Below are positions 24,221 to 32,981 of a stretch of DNA of 41,829 bases, piece after piece. Below the pieces are notes generated by a model. The model worked only from the letters and a program-made list of their open reading frames with translations. It made no database searches and was not told the DNA's origin. Made by a program: the position numbers and the translations under genes. The stretch comes from a candidate division WOR-3 bacterium. GTDB lineage: Bacteria > Hydrothermota > Tepidihabitantia > SM23-42. The stretch's first letter is position 1. Each line of letters begins with the position of its first letter. The stretch is from positions 1-41,829 of the forward strand of contig JAOUFJ010000021.1 in NCBI GenBank assembly GCA_029858255.1, in the 5' to 3' direction.

Positions 24221-24837
24221 ATGCCTCCAATCAACAAATAAACAGTTGTTTTGACTTTGACAAAGAGATAGAAACTATTCGCCAGTCCCAGACTTACACC
24301 GATGATCGCCATCGTTTCCGCATGGACCTGCGGAAACAAACCCGGAATTACAAACAGAGTTGAGAACACGAATATCGGGAGGAAAAGACACAGGCCCCGG
24401 CCAAATGCCGTCACCAGACCTGCGGTGTGGCAAATGTAGAGACTTTCTTCGTGATGAATGAAGCGAGCATACAATTTTTCATTGAATCGGCGCGCATATA
24501 TCTCCAGCACACCACCTGCGATGCCCCCGGCAAGACCGAGAACCGCGGCAACGAACAAAGAATGGCCAAGTGTGTTATTACCCCTCAAGAGGAAGTAGCT
24601 GGTGACCGTTATAATTCCTGCAGCCTGTCCATCCGGCGGAACATCGCGCCCGATTGGCAGACCACCAAGAAATATCAATTGTATCATAGCGCCAAGAAAA
24701 ATCCCGAACCAAACATCACCGAAAATGGCTCCGATGATGGTCCCGGTCATTATCGGCTGCGAAACGCCAAACTCACCCAGCGCATATTTATCAAGGATTA
24801 TTACTGAACCCAGCAAACTCAACAGAACCGCATTCAT
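24193..24837 (-). CDS. PTS mannose/fructose/sorbose family IIC component
   Basis: 214 residues, nearly all hydrophobic, with about six membrane spans. It is the sugar-translocating subunit. The GTIIGAIFGDVWFGIFLGAMIQ, GGLPIGRDVPPDG and AAGIITVTSYF blocks match the IIC (EII-Sor) family. ATG 24837 is eight bases after AAGGAGAT. Confidence 0.92.
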   Translation of the reverse strand: MNAVLLSLLGSVIILDKYALGEFGVSQPIMTGTIIGAIFGDVWFGIFLGAMIQLIFLGGLPIGRDVPPDGQAAGIITVTSYFLLRGNNTLGHSLFVAAVLGLAGGIAGGVLEIYARRFNEKLYARFIHHEESLYICHTAGLVTAFGRGLCLFLPIFVFSTLFVIPGLFPQVHAETMAIIGVSLGLANSFYLFVKVKTTVYLLIGGICGLALVVF

Positions 24838-24874
24838 GTATTACTATCTCCTTCTCTATATTTTGCGATACCGG

Positions 24875-25348
24875 TCATTTTATTCCAGCCAATTTCTTTA
24901 CAACATCCACCGCAACCGAGTTTGGCAGTTGCTTTCCTGTAACCTTGATGCCAATGCTATGTAGATATACTACCGATTCGATATCATTGGGTGAGAGATA
25001 TATGTATGGAGCTATTTCTCTCGTGCCTTCGTGATAACCCAATCCACCAACATTGACCTCAGGCACCCTGATTCCTTTGGCGACCAGCTCGGAAGCCTCT
25101 CCTACCGATTCAACAATTATCATTATGCGTCTCTTGTTTGTGTTGTTCATCCGCGTCGCGCACTCTTCTATGGTGTAGCAGCTGAATTCGATCCCTTCGG
25201 GAATCGCCAAGCGGTATGCATTGCAGGACCATTCATCACGGCTCAACCTATCCGATGCCAGGATTATGAAGTGAATACCCAGCGGTCTTGCCCAGCCGGC
25301 AATCACCTGGCCGTGGATCAATCGGTCATCAACTCTCAAGATCAACAT
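24875..25348 (-). CDS. PTS mannose/fructose/sorbose family IIB component
   Basis: 157 residues. It takes phosphate from IIA on His12 (RVDDRLIHGQV) and passes it to the incoming sugar. NVGGLGYHEGTREIAPYIYLS is the conserved second half. The length is normal for a stand-alone IIB. The ATG directly follows the stop codon of the receptor-like gene. No IIA gene or domain is present in this operon or elsewhere in the window. Confidence 0.93.
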   Translation of the reverse strand: MLILRVDDRLIHGQVIAGWARPLGIHFIILASDRLSRDEWSCNAYRLAIPEGIEFSCYTIEECATRMNNTNKRRIMIIVESVGEASELVAKGIRVPEVNVGGLGYHEGTREIAPYIYLSPNDIESVVYLHSIGIKVTGKQLPNSVAVDVVKKLAGIK

Positions 25349-27088
25349 TTAGTCCCAGAACTCCCATTTGACCGACACATCAAAATTCCTCGGCGCCATC
25401 GGATAAAAAGGCAGGTAAGCATACTCTTCATCAAAAATGTTGTTCAATCTCAGTACACAGGAAAGACCCATGAACTTGACCAAACCAGCCGCCGAAAAAA
25501 CACTGTACCCTGAATACTCTGCGCCTGAAATGTCGTACCTCTCGTTGCTGTACTCTGCGCGCAGTACAATTCCAAAACCGAAACGCGGTGTCTCGCGTCT
25601 GAAGGCTGCAACCGCGCCGACGCCGAGGCGAGGAAAATAAACCACTGTATCCCCGCTCAAGATCATGTTACCGCTAAGACCGACCACGAATTCGTTCAAC
25701 GTACTGCTGTCCGCGTTGTATGAACGCATCGGTAGGTTCACGTAACCCTCGAATCCGTTCATCTCCCATTTATCCACATTACCGTACCTGTAATAGTTTG
25801 GACTGTCGGAAAGTACCGTGATATAATCTGTGAACATGAGGCGATACGCATTGAGGATGAACTCATCGCTTCTGAACCCGACTTCCCCGCACCAGCAGTA
25901 CTCAGGGTTCATAAACTCATTGCCGGCTATCGCGAGATATGGGTTCAGCGTGTCGAACGGCGCCGAAGTTTCCATATCCGAAGGGCTGCGAGCATCCCTC
26001 GAGAATGCGGCATAAACAGCCGCAGAACGCAATGCCTTGACTCCCAATTCAATCCTGGGGAATAAGAAAATATCATGGTAACTTGCACGTTCGAGTTTTC
26101 CCGCCGCACGTACAAAACCCCGGCCAAACGATTTCACCAATCTCACCCAGACGTCTAACCCATTCGAAATGGTTGGCAAATATGTTTCCCCTTCCATCAG
26201 GGTGAAAAATGTGCTCGCCCCGTAATCCAACACAACACCCAACAAAGTATCGCTGCCTTCCGACCTCGCCCCAAAATGATCTACTTGCACACCCCAGGTT
26301 CTGTCATATACTGTGTCACGGTAATCCATAGTCTGACGTTCATAGAATAGAGTGAGCATCTCATTGCCCAACTTGGTCGTTCCGCTGACATCGAGGAATT
26401 CGTCTTTCTGGCGGCCTTCGACCGGTACCGAGGTACTACCCGGGAACCCGTAGTCGTCGTTAGCGTAGAGAATATCAAAACGTAAAGGAATAAAATAGTC
26501 AACATAAATATTGGTATACACTGAAAGGATTTGAGCATCAGCATTCTCACGGTGACCGTTTGTCTTATGGTATGAACCGCTCAGATAGAATCCCAGATCA
26601 TTTGTGATGCCGCGTGTCAGGTCAAAGCCATATGTATTGCTCTCGAAACTGCCGAACATGAAGTGAACAAGCGAGTATGGCCGTTCGTAACGGTTGATCT
26701 TAGACATGAAATTCATGCTGCTAAACTCGGCACCTGCAGTGGTTTGTCCGAATGACAATCTGTCAAAAAAATGAAGGGACAGCAAGCCTAGGTTGAAATT
26801 ACCAAATGGATGAGTGTTGAGTGAGTGGCCGTTAACGCTGACATGCGTATATGATGGCTTTCGCCCCTTGTTCATGACGGCACTCAACATGCCATAACCA
26901 TAAGACACCGGCGCGATCGGGAGATTCATTAATATATCGAGCGCCGTCTGCTCATGATACCTAACTGTTATCTCACCAACTGGATAGATTTCGCCAAAGG
27001 GTTCGACTACCTCCGGAATTTCATAAGTTATCACGGTATCAACTGCGGTTGAATCCCCATTGACTAGAAAAATAAGCATGAAAAACAC
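25349..27088 (-). CDS. TonB-dependent-receptor-like outer-membrane protein
   Basis: 579 residues. After a short hydrophobic start come a plug-like domain (ALDILMNLPIAPVSYGYG, VSVNGHSLNTHPFGNFNL, LSFGQTTAGAEFSSMNFMSKI, residues 50-130) and a long region of alternating aromatic-rich beta strands, ending in VKWEFWD as outer-membrane barrels do. No clear TonB box is visible. TonB receptors take up bulky ligands through the outer membrane; as the first gene before PTS IIB, with no gap, it may bring the sugar or an oligosaccharide into the periplasm. The start is GTG 27088, at the predicted transcription start, or ATG 27079 with a leader of about 9 nt. Neither has a good ribosome binding site. Confidence 0.8.
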   Translation of the reverse strand: MFFMLIFLVNGDSTAVDTVITYEIPEVVEPFGEIYPVGEITVRYHEQTALDILMNLPIAPVSYGYGMLSAVMNKGRKPSYTHVSVNGHSLNTHPFGNFNLGLLSLHFFDRLSFGQTTAGAEFSSMNFMSKINRYERPYSLVHFMFGSFESNTYGFDLTRGITNDLGFYLSGSYHKTNGHRENADAQILSVYTNIYVDYFIPLRFDILYANDDYGFPGSTSVPVEGRQKDEFLDVSGTTKLGNEMLTLFYERQTMDYRDTVYDRTWGVQVDHFGARSEGSDTLLGVVLDYGASTFFTLMEGETYLPTISNGLDVWVRLVKSFGRGFVRAAGKLERASYHDIFLFPRIELGVKALRSAAVYAAFSRDARSPSDMETSAPFDTLNPYLAIAGNEFMNPEYCWCGEVGFRSDEFILNAYRLMFTDYITVLSDSPNYYRYGNVDKWEMNGFEGYVNLPMRSYNADSSTLNEFVVGLSGNMILSGDTVVYFPRLGVGAVAAFRRETPRFGFGIVLRAEYSNERYDISGAEYSGYSVFSAAGLVKFMGLSCVLRLNNIFDEEYAYLPFYPMAPRNFDVSVKWEFWD

Positions 27089-27094
27089 TCATAA

Positions 27095-27122
27095 ATTATA
27101 GTTTAAATATACTCAATGTCAA
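27095..27122 (-). promoter_or_regulatory. Promoter of the receptor-PTS operon
   Basis: On the minus strand, consensus TTGACA (27122-27117), a 16-bp spacer, consensus TATAAT (27100-27095). The predicted start is 27088, on the GTG codon. Confidence 0.85.
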
Positions 27123-27133
27123 TCCCGCTCCTA

Positions 27134-27155
27134 TTGTATCGTTCGAATGATACAA
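27134..27155. promoter_or_regulatory. 22-bp palindrome, likely operator between the PTS operon and rocD
   Basis: TTGTATCGTTCGAATGATAC followed by AA is a 22-bp palindrome with only one mismatched pair (G27141 against T27148) around a TTCGAA centre. It ends three bases before the rocD -35 and 12 bases from the PTS -35. That spacing suits an activator, or a regulator acting on both promoters. No known consensus is assigned. Confidence 0.65.
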
Positions 27156-27158
27156 CTC

Positions 27159-27186
27159 TTGAAAACTCGGCAATTTTCTGTATAAT
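27159..27186 (+). promoter_or_regulatory. Promoter of rocD
   Basis: TTGAAA (27159-27164), a 16-bp spacer, TATAAT (27181-27186). The start is expected near 27193, followed by AGGGAGG and the ATG at 27209. Confidence 0.8.
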
Positions 27187-27208
27187 GGTAAAAAATTAGG
27201 GAGGTTGC

Positions 27209-28402
27209 ATGAAAACAAACCATGACTACGTTGAATTTACGGATCGATTTAGCGCCAATAATTACCACCCGCTACCCGTTGTGCTGACGCGCGGCAAAGG
27301 AATCTGGGTATGGGACGTCGAAGGTAAAAAGTATCTTGACATGCTCAGCGGTTATTCAGCCTTGAATCAAGGGCATTGTCACCCCAGAATTGTCAACGCA
27401 TTGAAGAAACAGGCAGAGAAACTGACCCTCACGTCGCGCGCCTTTCATAACGACAGAATGGGTGAGTTTCTCAAGAAAATATGTGATCTGACAGGATATG
27501 AAAAGGCATTGCCCATGAATTCCGGTGCCGAGGCCGTAGAAACTGCTATCAAAGTAGCACGCAAGTGGGGATATAGCAAGAAGAAAGTGGCTGAAGACAA
27601 GGCAGAAATTGTAGTATGCGAGAACAATTTCCACGGTCGTACAACAACGATCGTTGGATTTTCTTCTGAAGCACAGTACCGCGCTGGATTCGGGCCTTTT
27701 GCACCGGGTTTCAGAATCATACCATACAATGACACAAAATCGCTCCAGCGAAACATCAACCAGAACACGATCGGGTTCATGGTTGAACCCATCCAGGGCG
27801 AGGGCGGCGTGATCGTACCTTCAGAGGGCTACCTGCGCAGATGTCGTGAAATCTGCAGCCAGCACAACGTTTTGCTCATTCTTGACGAGATCCAGACCGG
27901 GCTGGGCAGAACCGGCAAGCTTTTTGCCTACGAATACGAACAAATAAGACCCGACATCCTGATCATGGGCAAAGCCTTGAGCGGCGGGTTCTACCCAATT
28001 TCCGCAATTGCCTGTGATGACAGCATCATGGAGGTAATAAAGCCAGGTGATCACGGCTCTACGTTCGGCGGAAATCCGCTCGCTTCGGCAATCGGCCTTG
28101 CCGCGCTTGAAATAATCATCGAGGAAGATCTTGCCCAGCACGCCTATGATCTCGGTAACTGGTTCATGGATGAACTCAGGAAGATCAAAAACCCGTTGAT
28201 CCGGGAAGTCCGCGGCAGGGGGTTATTGGTTGGTGTCGAACTGAGTGAAAAAGCAAGACCATATTGTGAGAGATTGATGGAACTGGGCATACTGGCAAAG
28301 GAGACTCACGAAAAGGTAGTTCGGTTCGCCCCGCCGCTGGTCATAACTAAGAAAGACCTGCAATGGGCATTAGAACATATTAGTAATGTTCTCTCTGTAT
28401 AA
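27209..28402 (+). CDS. rocD: Ornithine aminotransferase
   Basis: 397 residues, a class III PLP aminotransferase. It converts ornithine and 2-oxoglutarate to glutamate semialdehyde and glutamate. MNSGAEAVETAIKVARKWGY binds the PLP phosphate, NNFHGRTTT holds the ring-stacking region, LDEIQTGLGRTGK carries the Asp, and the Schiff-base Lys is in MGKALSGGFYPISA. STFGGNPLAS and RGRGLLVGVEL complete the family pattern. The N-terminal SANNYHPLPVVLTRGKG fits ornithine transaminases better than acetylornithine or GABA enzymes, but close paralogues cannot be excluded. A strong AGGGAGG precedes the ATG. Confidence 0.9.
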   Translation: MKTNHDYVEFTDRFSANNYHPLPVVLTRGKGIWVWDVEGKKYLDMLSGYSALNQGHCHPRIVNALKKQAEKLTLTSRAFHNDRMGEFLKKICDLTGYEKALPMNSGAEAVETAIKVARKWGYSKKKVAEDKAEIVVCENNFHGRTTTIVGFSSEAQYRAGFGPFAPGFRIIPYNDTKSLQRNINQNTIGFMVEPIQGEGGVIVPSEGYLRRCREICSQHNVLLILDEIQTGLGRTGKLFAYEYEQIRPDILIMGKALSGGFYPISAIACDDSIMEVIKPGDHGSTFGGNPLASAIGLAALEIIIEEDLAQHAYDLGNWFMDELRKIKNPLIREVRGRGLLVGVELSEKARPYCERLMELGILAKETHEKVVRFAPPLVITKKDLQWALEHISNVLSV

Positions 28403-28458
28403 TTAGCAAAAAATCGTTCGCTTTAGTGATTCATCCGTATAATAAGGAGGTATCGTAC

Positions 28459-29190
28459 ATGAACGTACTGAGACTTTGTCGAATTCCTCTGTTCGCTGTC
28501 GCGATCTTCTTGTCGACTTGTGCCCCGGTGGTCTACTCACCCCATGCCCAGAATGAAATGGTTGCTCCATACAACCGCGCAGGCGAGAGTCATGAACTGG
28601 GGGCAACATCTGCCCTGAACTTTTGGTTCATTGCTCAGCACCAGGATACCATCTATCTGCGAACATATCCCATCGCTAGTTTCAGTCTCTTTCACAATGC
28701 GCAATATGGAATAGGAAATTTTGGTAGTATCGGAGGCATAGAATTGCTGGCTTTTCCTACGACCTGGTATGTTTCCGGCGGCGAAGGTTTTGTATTTGTT
28801 TTCAAGCCCTATTTGGGAATGCAATATGAAAGCGATAATCTCACTTTCCGTCTGAATTTGTCACCCATCAGCTTTGCCTTTGGTGTTGCAGGAGGCGAGT
28901 GGGATATGGGAGGTGATTTAAACCGCCTTACGCTTTATCAAGCGAGCCTACTGCTGCACAACCAGCAGCCTTCGAAACATACGTATTGGGTTGGGATTCG
29001 AAACTCACCGGCCGCGCTCGGCGGGCTATGTGGTTATCAATATTCTTTCACGAACAAATATGTTTTGCGTGCAGAATGCAGCCTTCTCACAAAACCGCCA
29101 TTCTCTTTGACGTTAAGTAAGCAGGAACGCGACTCAATAAAAGGATACGTCCTGTACTTGACGGCTGGATTCTTTTTCAGGCTAAAATAG
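28459..29190 (+). CDS. Putative lipoprotein with beta-rich domain
   Basis: 243 residues from ATG 28459, chosen for AAGGAGGT eight bases upstream. The signal MNVLRLCRIPLFAVAIFLSTC ends in a lipobox (LSTC), so lipid attachment at Cys21 is likely. The rest is alternating, aromatic-rich strand (WFIAQHQDTIYLRTYPIASF, YLGMQYESDNLTFRLN, YVLYLTAGFFFRLK), which suggests a small outer-membrane barrel or barrel-like protein. No family is recognised. It follows rocD by 56 bp and converges on dapF. Confidence 0.75.
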   Translation: MNVLRLCRIPLFAVAIFLSTCAPVVYSPHAQNEMVAPYNRAGESHELGATSALNFWFIAQHQDTIYLRTYPIASFSLFHNAQYGIGNFGSIGGIELLAFPTTWYVSGGEGFVFVFKPYLGMQYESDNLTFRLNLSPISFAFGVAGGEWDMGGDLNRLTLYQASLLLHNQQPSKHTYWVGIRNSPAALGGLCGYQYSFTNKYVLRAECSLLTKPPFSLTLSKQERDSIKGYVLYLTAGFFFRLK

Positions 29191-29206
29191 CCGCGCGATT
29201 GTCGGC

Positions 29207-30010
29207 TCATTCTATATAGTATACACCATCGTAAACGTATTTGACGGGACCTTCAAGGTACAGTTTATCCTTGATCGTAACGACCATCTCACCTCCCTTG
29301 GTTTTACAGGTCACGGGAGACTGGACCATAAATAGCTTCGTCGCTATATAAGCAGCAGCGAGAGTGCCGCTCCCGCAGGAAAGCGTCTCATCTTCGACCC
29401 CGCGCTCGTAGGTTCTGACGTGAAGACTGTCCTTATCGACTTTCACAAAATCAACGTTCGTACCTTCGGGTTTGAAGGTTTTATGATTACGAATGGCTTC
29501 ACCTAATTTCTTCACGTCGACCTTCTTAAAATCATCCACGAAGATGATGCAGTGCGGAACGCCGACACGCAGGAAATTAGCATTGTATTTCTTCCGCGCA
29601 ACCGTGAAACTGAAATTCAACTTCACGTCCACAGGCGGTGCAACTTCGATACTCACAGTATCTCCCCTGTAGTAGTAGCCTATAGGTCCGGAAGCTGAAG
29701 CGACTTTACCTTTATCTTTCAACAGCCCGAGCCGAAAAGCATAACTTACGACACAGCGAGCGCCGTTCAGGCAGGCAACTGCTTCACTTCCATCGCGGTT
29801 GAAATATCGCATCTCGAATGGATATTCAGCCGATTGCTCCAATAGTATTACGCCATCTGAACCAGCACCCAGCTGAGAATCAGCAAGGATTTTGACAAAT
29901 TCAGGGATACTCTGATCAGTGACATTCACGGTCAAATAGCCATTCCGGTTATCTATTATCAGAAAATTGTTGCCGGTTCCTTCCATCTTGGTAAAGAAAA
30001 TTGGTTTCAT
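29207..30010 (-). CDS. dapF: Diaminopimelate epimerase
   Basis: 267 residues. It converts LL- to meso-diaminopimelate for peptidoglycan and lysine. The catalytic pair is visible: Cys86 in NGARC and Cys212 in LSCGSGT. The N-terminal KMEGTGNNFLIID and the GSDGVILL block are typical. The start overlaps the pgsA stop as ATGA. Its presence implies a meso-DAP peptidoglycan wall. It is the last gene of the crp-like operon. Confidence 0.96.
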   Translation of the reverse strand: MKPIFFTKMEGTGNNFLIIDNRNGYLTVNVTDQSIPEFVKILADSQLGAGSDGVILLEQSAEYPFEMRYFNRDGSEAVACLNGARCVVSYAFRLGLLKDKGKVASASGPIGYYYRGDTVSIEVAPPVDVKLNFSFTVARKKYNANFLRVGVPHCIIFVDDFKKVDVKKLGEAIRNHKTFKPEGTNVDFVKVDKDSLHVRTYERGVEDETLSCGSGTLAAAYIATKLFMVQSPVTCKTKGGEMVVTIKDKLYLEGPVKYVYDGVYYIE

Positions 30011-30537
30011 GATGCTCCTCTCATTATCTTCAAATAATTCACTGTATATACTACAAACGTAACGAACATAAATGGAACACTAAGGTAAACCAGGAAACTA
30101 CCGACAGTCTTCCAACCCGCGGTAAACGCAAGGATCATCGCTCCAAAAATGAGCCCTGTTATTTTACCCAACATGTTCGATGGTTCGATGACCGATTTAA
30201 TTTTCAACAGGAAATAGCTTCCGAGCAAAATGAGAAAATCTCTAAGCACGATAACAATAACTACCCAAAGAGGAATTGCTCCCACAAAGAGCAGTGTCCC
30301 AAGGACTACTGCCAAGAAGATCTTGTCACACAGCGGATCCAGGAAACGACCGAGTTTGGATTCCTGATGAAGTTTCCTGGCAAGGTAGCCATCGAGACCA
30401 TCGGACAATAGCGAAATCAACATGATGATAAATGCGGTGAATCTATTTCCTGTGAGTATGAAATAAACAATGATGGGTAGCAGCATAAGACGTGAAATTG
30501 TGATGAAGTTGGAAATCGTTATACTATACTTCTTCAT
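30007..30537 (-). CDS. pgsA: CDP-diacylglycerol--glycerol-3-phosphate 3-phosphatidyltransferase
   Basis: 176 residues with about five membrane spans. The CDP-alcohol phosphotransferase signature DGLDGYLARKLHQESKLGRF followed by LDPLCDK has all the acidic residues in place. PgsA makes phosphatidylglycerol phosphate; the N-terminal SITISNFITISRLMLLPII matches PgsA better than PssA. It follows recN by 10 bp. Confidence 0.88.
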   Translation of the reverse strand: MKKYSITISNFITISRLMLLPIIVYFILTGNRFTAFIIMLISLLSDGLDGYLARKLHQESKLGRFLDPLCDKIFLAVVLGTLLFVGAIPLWVVIVIVLRDFLILLGSYFLLKIKSVIEPSNMLGKITGLIFGAMILAFTAGWKTVGSFLVYLSVPFMFVTFVVYTVNYLKIMRGAS

Positions 30538-30547
30538 AAAAAGATAT

Positions 30548-32206
30548 CTATGCCCTTTTTCTCTTCTTCAATATTTCATGGGCATGCTCGACAGTCTTTG
30601 TGGTGATATCCTTCCCCCCGAGCATGCGCGCGATCTCTAGTTCCCTCGTTTCACCGTCGAGTTTCGTAACACCCGAGTAAGTCGCGTCCCCTTTTATTTC
30701 TTTCTTGACCAATAGATGATTTTCCGCGAATGCCGGGATCTGTGGCAAATGCGTAATACATATTATCTGATGTGTCTTGCTTACCTTTGCTAGCATATCA
30801 CCTACTGCTTCTGCGATTCTGCCACCAATTCCAATATCCACCTCGTCAAATATTACCGTAGGGATTTTGTCGACATCTGACAGCAATGTCTTCAGGCAAA
30901 GCGTAATTCTTGATATTTCACCACCCGACGCAACCTTTCTCAGCGGTTTCAGCTCCTCGCCAGGATTGGTTGAAATGTAGAACTCGACTTCATCCTTGCC
31001 GAATGGCCCTACATCGGTTTTATGAAACCTTATCTCAAAATCCGCCTTTTCCATCCCCAGGTGTTTCAACAGACCCATGATTTTTTTTCGCAAATCGCCC
31101 GCTGATTTATGCCGCTGCGCTGATAGATCACCCGCGAGTACCAGCACTTTCTTCTCAACATCTTTGATTTCCTTTCTCGTTTTCTCGATCTCTTCATCCC
31201 GGGTCTCGATCATCGAAAGTTCATCTTTCATCCTTTTAAGGTAACCGTGTATTTCGTCAACAGATTTACCGTATTTTTTCTTCATTCTGTTGATAGTCTC
31301 CAGTCGGCCGATCACGGTATCAAGCTTCTCCTGAGAGAATTCAATTTTCTCGGCATAACTGCTCATTACGCGATAGACGTCGTCGACAGTAGACAGTATC
31401 TCATTGACCACTTCACTATACTGTTTCAGTTGTTGGTCCAGCTCGGCAAGTTCCTCGAGCGATTTCTTTACTCTCGAGAGTTTCTCAACAACCGAATCAT
31501 CCTGTTCATATAGATCATCGGCAAGCGTACTGACCAGAAGCGAACGTTTCTCGCTGGTCAGCAGCAAATTCTTCTCGATATCTAATTCTTCTTCCTCGTT
31601 CGGTCGAAGATTAGCCTTCTCAATTTCGTCAATCTGGAATTTTAGATAGTCTATGCGTTCATCCCTTGCTTCTACTTGCTCAAGCAGCATGTTCAATTTA
31701 TTATGCAGACCACGGTAGTCCTCATAGTCATCATGATATTCTTTCCTCAATCCGTCTAAACCAGCATAGGCATCAAGCAATGCCAGATGATTCCGCCTGT
31801 CAAACAGTGACTGGTTTTCATGCTGTCCGATAAGGTCTACCATTTCCTGAGCGATATCCTGCAGGAAATTCAAACTCACCATGCGGTCGTTTACATACGA
31901 ATTCTGGCGTTTACCCTTTTCAATGCTCCTTCGGATGATTATATCACTATCCGTTCCGATACCTGAATCTTCAAGTTTCTTTTTGATCGATGGCTTTATG
32001 TCAAAGACGCCGGTTATTTCGGCGCCCTTCTTGCCAGTTCGTATCGAGTCATCATCGATCCGGGCGCCGCAAAGGGACGCGATAGCGCTTACTATCATCG
32101 ATTTACCCGCACCGGTTTCGCCTGTAATGACCGTGAGACCATCTTCGAGTTCCAGCGTAACATCTTCCATAAGGGCAAAATTCTTCACCCTCAGAAGTCT
32201 AAGCAT
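30548..32206 (-). CDS. recN: DNA repair protein RecN
   Basis: 552 residues, the SMC-like ATPase of double-strand-break repair. Walker A is GETGAGKS near residue 30. The long coiled coil (about residues 150-370) is rich in Glu and Lys heptads. The C-terminal half has LRKVASGGEISRITL (ABC signature) and VIFDEVDIGIGG (Walker B). The ATG is five bases after GGGAG and overlaps the nadK stop by 8 bp. Confidence 0.95.
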   Translation of the reverse strand: MLRLLRVKNFALMEDVTLELEDGLTVITGETGAGKSMIVSAIASLCGARIDDDSIRTGKKGAEITGVFDIKPSIKKKLEDSGIGTDSDIIIRRSIEKGKRQNSYVNDRMVSLNFLQDIAQEMVDLIGQHENQSLFDRRNHLALLDAYAGLDGLRKEYHDDYEDYRGLHNKLNMLLEQVEARDERIDYLKFQIDEIEKANLRPNEEEELDIEKNLLLTSEKRSLLVSTLADDLYEQDDSVVEKLSRVKKSLEELAELDQQLKQYSEVVNEILSTVDDVYRVMSSYAEKIEFSQEKLDTVIGRLETINRMKKKYGKSVDEIHGYLKRMKDELSMIETRDEEIEKTRKEIKDVEKKVLVLAGDLSAQRHKSAGDLRKKIMGLLKHLGMEKADFEIRFHKTDVGPFGKDEVEFYISTNPGEELKPLRKVASGGEISRITLCLKTLLSDVDKIPTVIFDEVDIGIGGRIAEAVGDMLAKVSKTHQIICITHLPQIPAFAENHLLVKKEIKGDATYSGVTKLDGETRELEIARMLGGKDITTKTVEHAHEILKKRKRA

Positions 32207-32981
32207 CTTCTCTCCCGCCCCACTGCATTTTCTCGCGAAGCGTAGTAAAGAAAGTCGTGTGCAATGGTTTTATCAACTTCACGTGATAGTCTGCTTTTTC
32301 AAAGAAGATGCTGTGGCTCTTGCGCATCAACTTACATCTCTGGCCATCAGCGACCAGCACCGCACTGCCCTTTTTGCCGATCTGTATCTCTATCCGGTTC
32401 GACGCGGGCAGGACAAGCGGCCTCACCGACAAAGTGTGTGGTGCGATCGGCGTCATTATTATTGCTTCCGTGTCTGGAGGCAGGATCGGACCTCCAGTGG
32501 CAAGTGAATACGCGGTCGAGCCGGTCGGTGTCGCAATGATTATACCGTCGGCAATGAACCTGCACACGTACTCTTTATTGATCACTGCCGAGAATTCAAC
32601 AACACGCCCGGGCACACGAGTACTGATTGTAAAATCATTCAAGGCATAGAATATTTTCCGGTCGAATACCGCCTTCATCACCATGCGTCTTTCAATAGAG
32701 AATTTTCTCTCCAGAATTTCGACAAGGGTATTCGGCAGCTCCCTGAAGGTGACATTTGTGAGAAAACCAAGACTGCCAATATTCACGCCGAGGATGGGAA
32801 TTCCCTTGCGTCCATATGAATTCGCCGCAGCCAGCAGAGTACCATCACCGCCCAGGGCAATTATAAAATCGGGCTTTTCAGAAATCTTGAATCCTTTTGC
32901 GAGCAGGGCCTGCTCAGCTAACTCCAGATTCCTCTTGGCTTGCGGTTTATCCCTGTTAACGATGATTTTAGCTTTTTTCAT
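32199..32981 (-). CDS. nadK: NAD kinase
   Basis: 260 residues from ATG 32981, which has TTGGAGC seven bases upstream; the longer frame reaching 33017 lies within prmC. It phosphorylates NAD to NADP. IALGGDGTLLAAAN is the GGDG motif, the NE/D motif is seen as ALNDFTIS, and IIATPTGSTAYSLATGGPI is the conserved glycine-rich region. Its start overlaps the prmC end by 14 bp. Confidence 0.95.
   Translation of the reverse strand: MKKAKIIVNRDKPQAKRNLELAEQALLAKGFKISEKPDFIIALGGDGTLLAAANSYGRKGIPILGVNIGSLGFLTNVTFRELPNTLVEILERKFSIERRMVMKAVFDRKIFYALNDFTISTRVPGRVVEFSAVINKEYVCRFIADGIIIATPTGSTAYSLATGGPILPPDTEAIIMTPIAPHTLSVRPLVLPASNRIEIQIGKKGSAVLVADGQRCKLMRKSHSIFFEKADYHVKLIKPLHTTFFTTLREKMQWGGREDA

Noticed and set aside
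28438-28443. TATAAT just before the lipoprotein gene after rocD
   Set aside because: No -35-like hexamer 15-18 bases upstream, and the start point would fall inside the ribosome binding site. Probably chance in AT-rich DNA.
29189-29207. Hairpin AGCCG...CGGCT between the convergent lipoprotein gene and dapF
   Set aside because: Only five base pairs with a nine-base loop and no T tract on either side; it also overlaps the dapF stop codon. Too weak to call a terminator.
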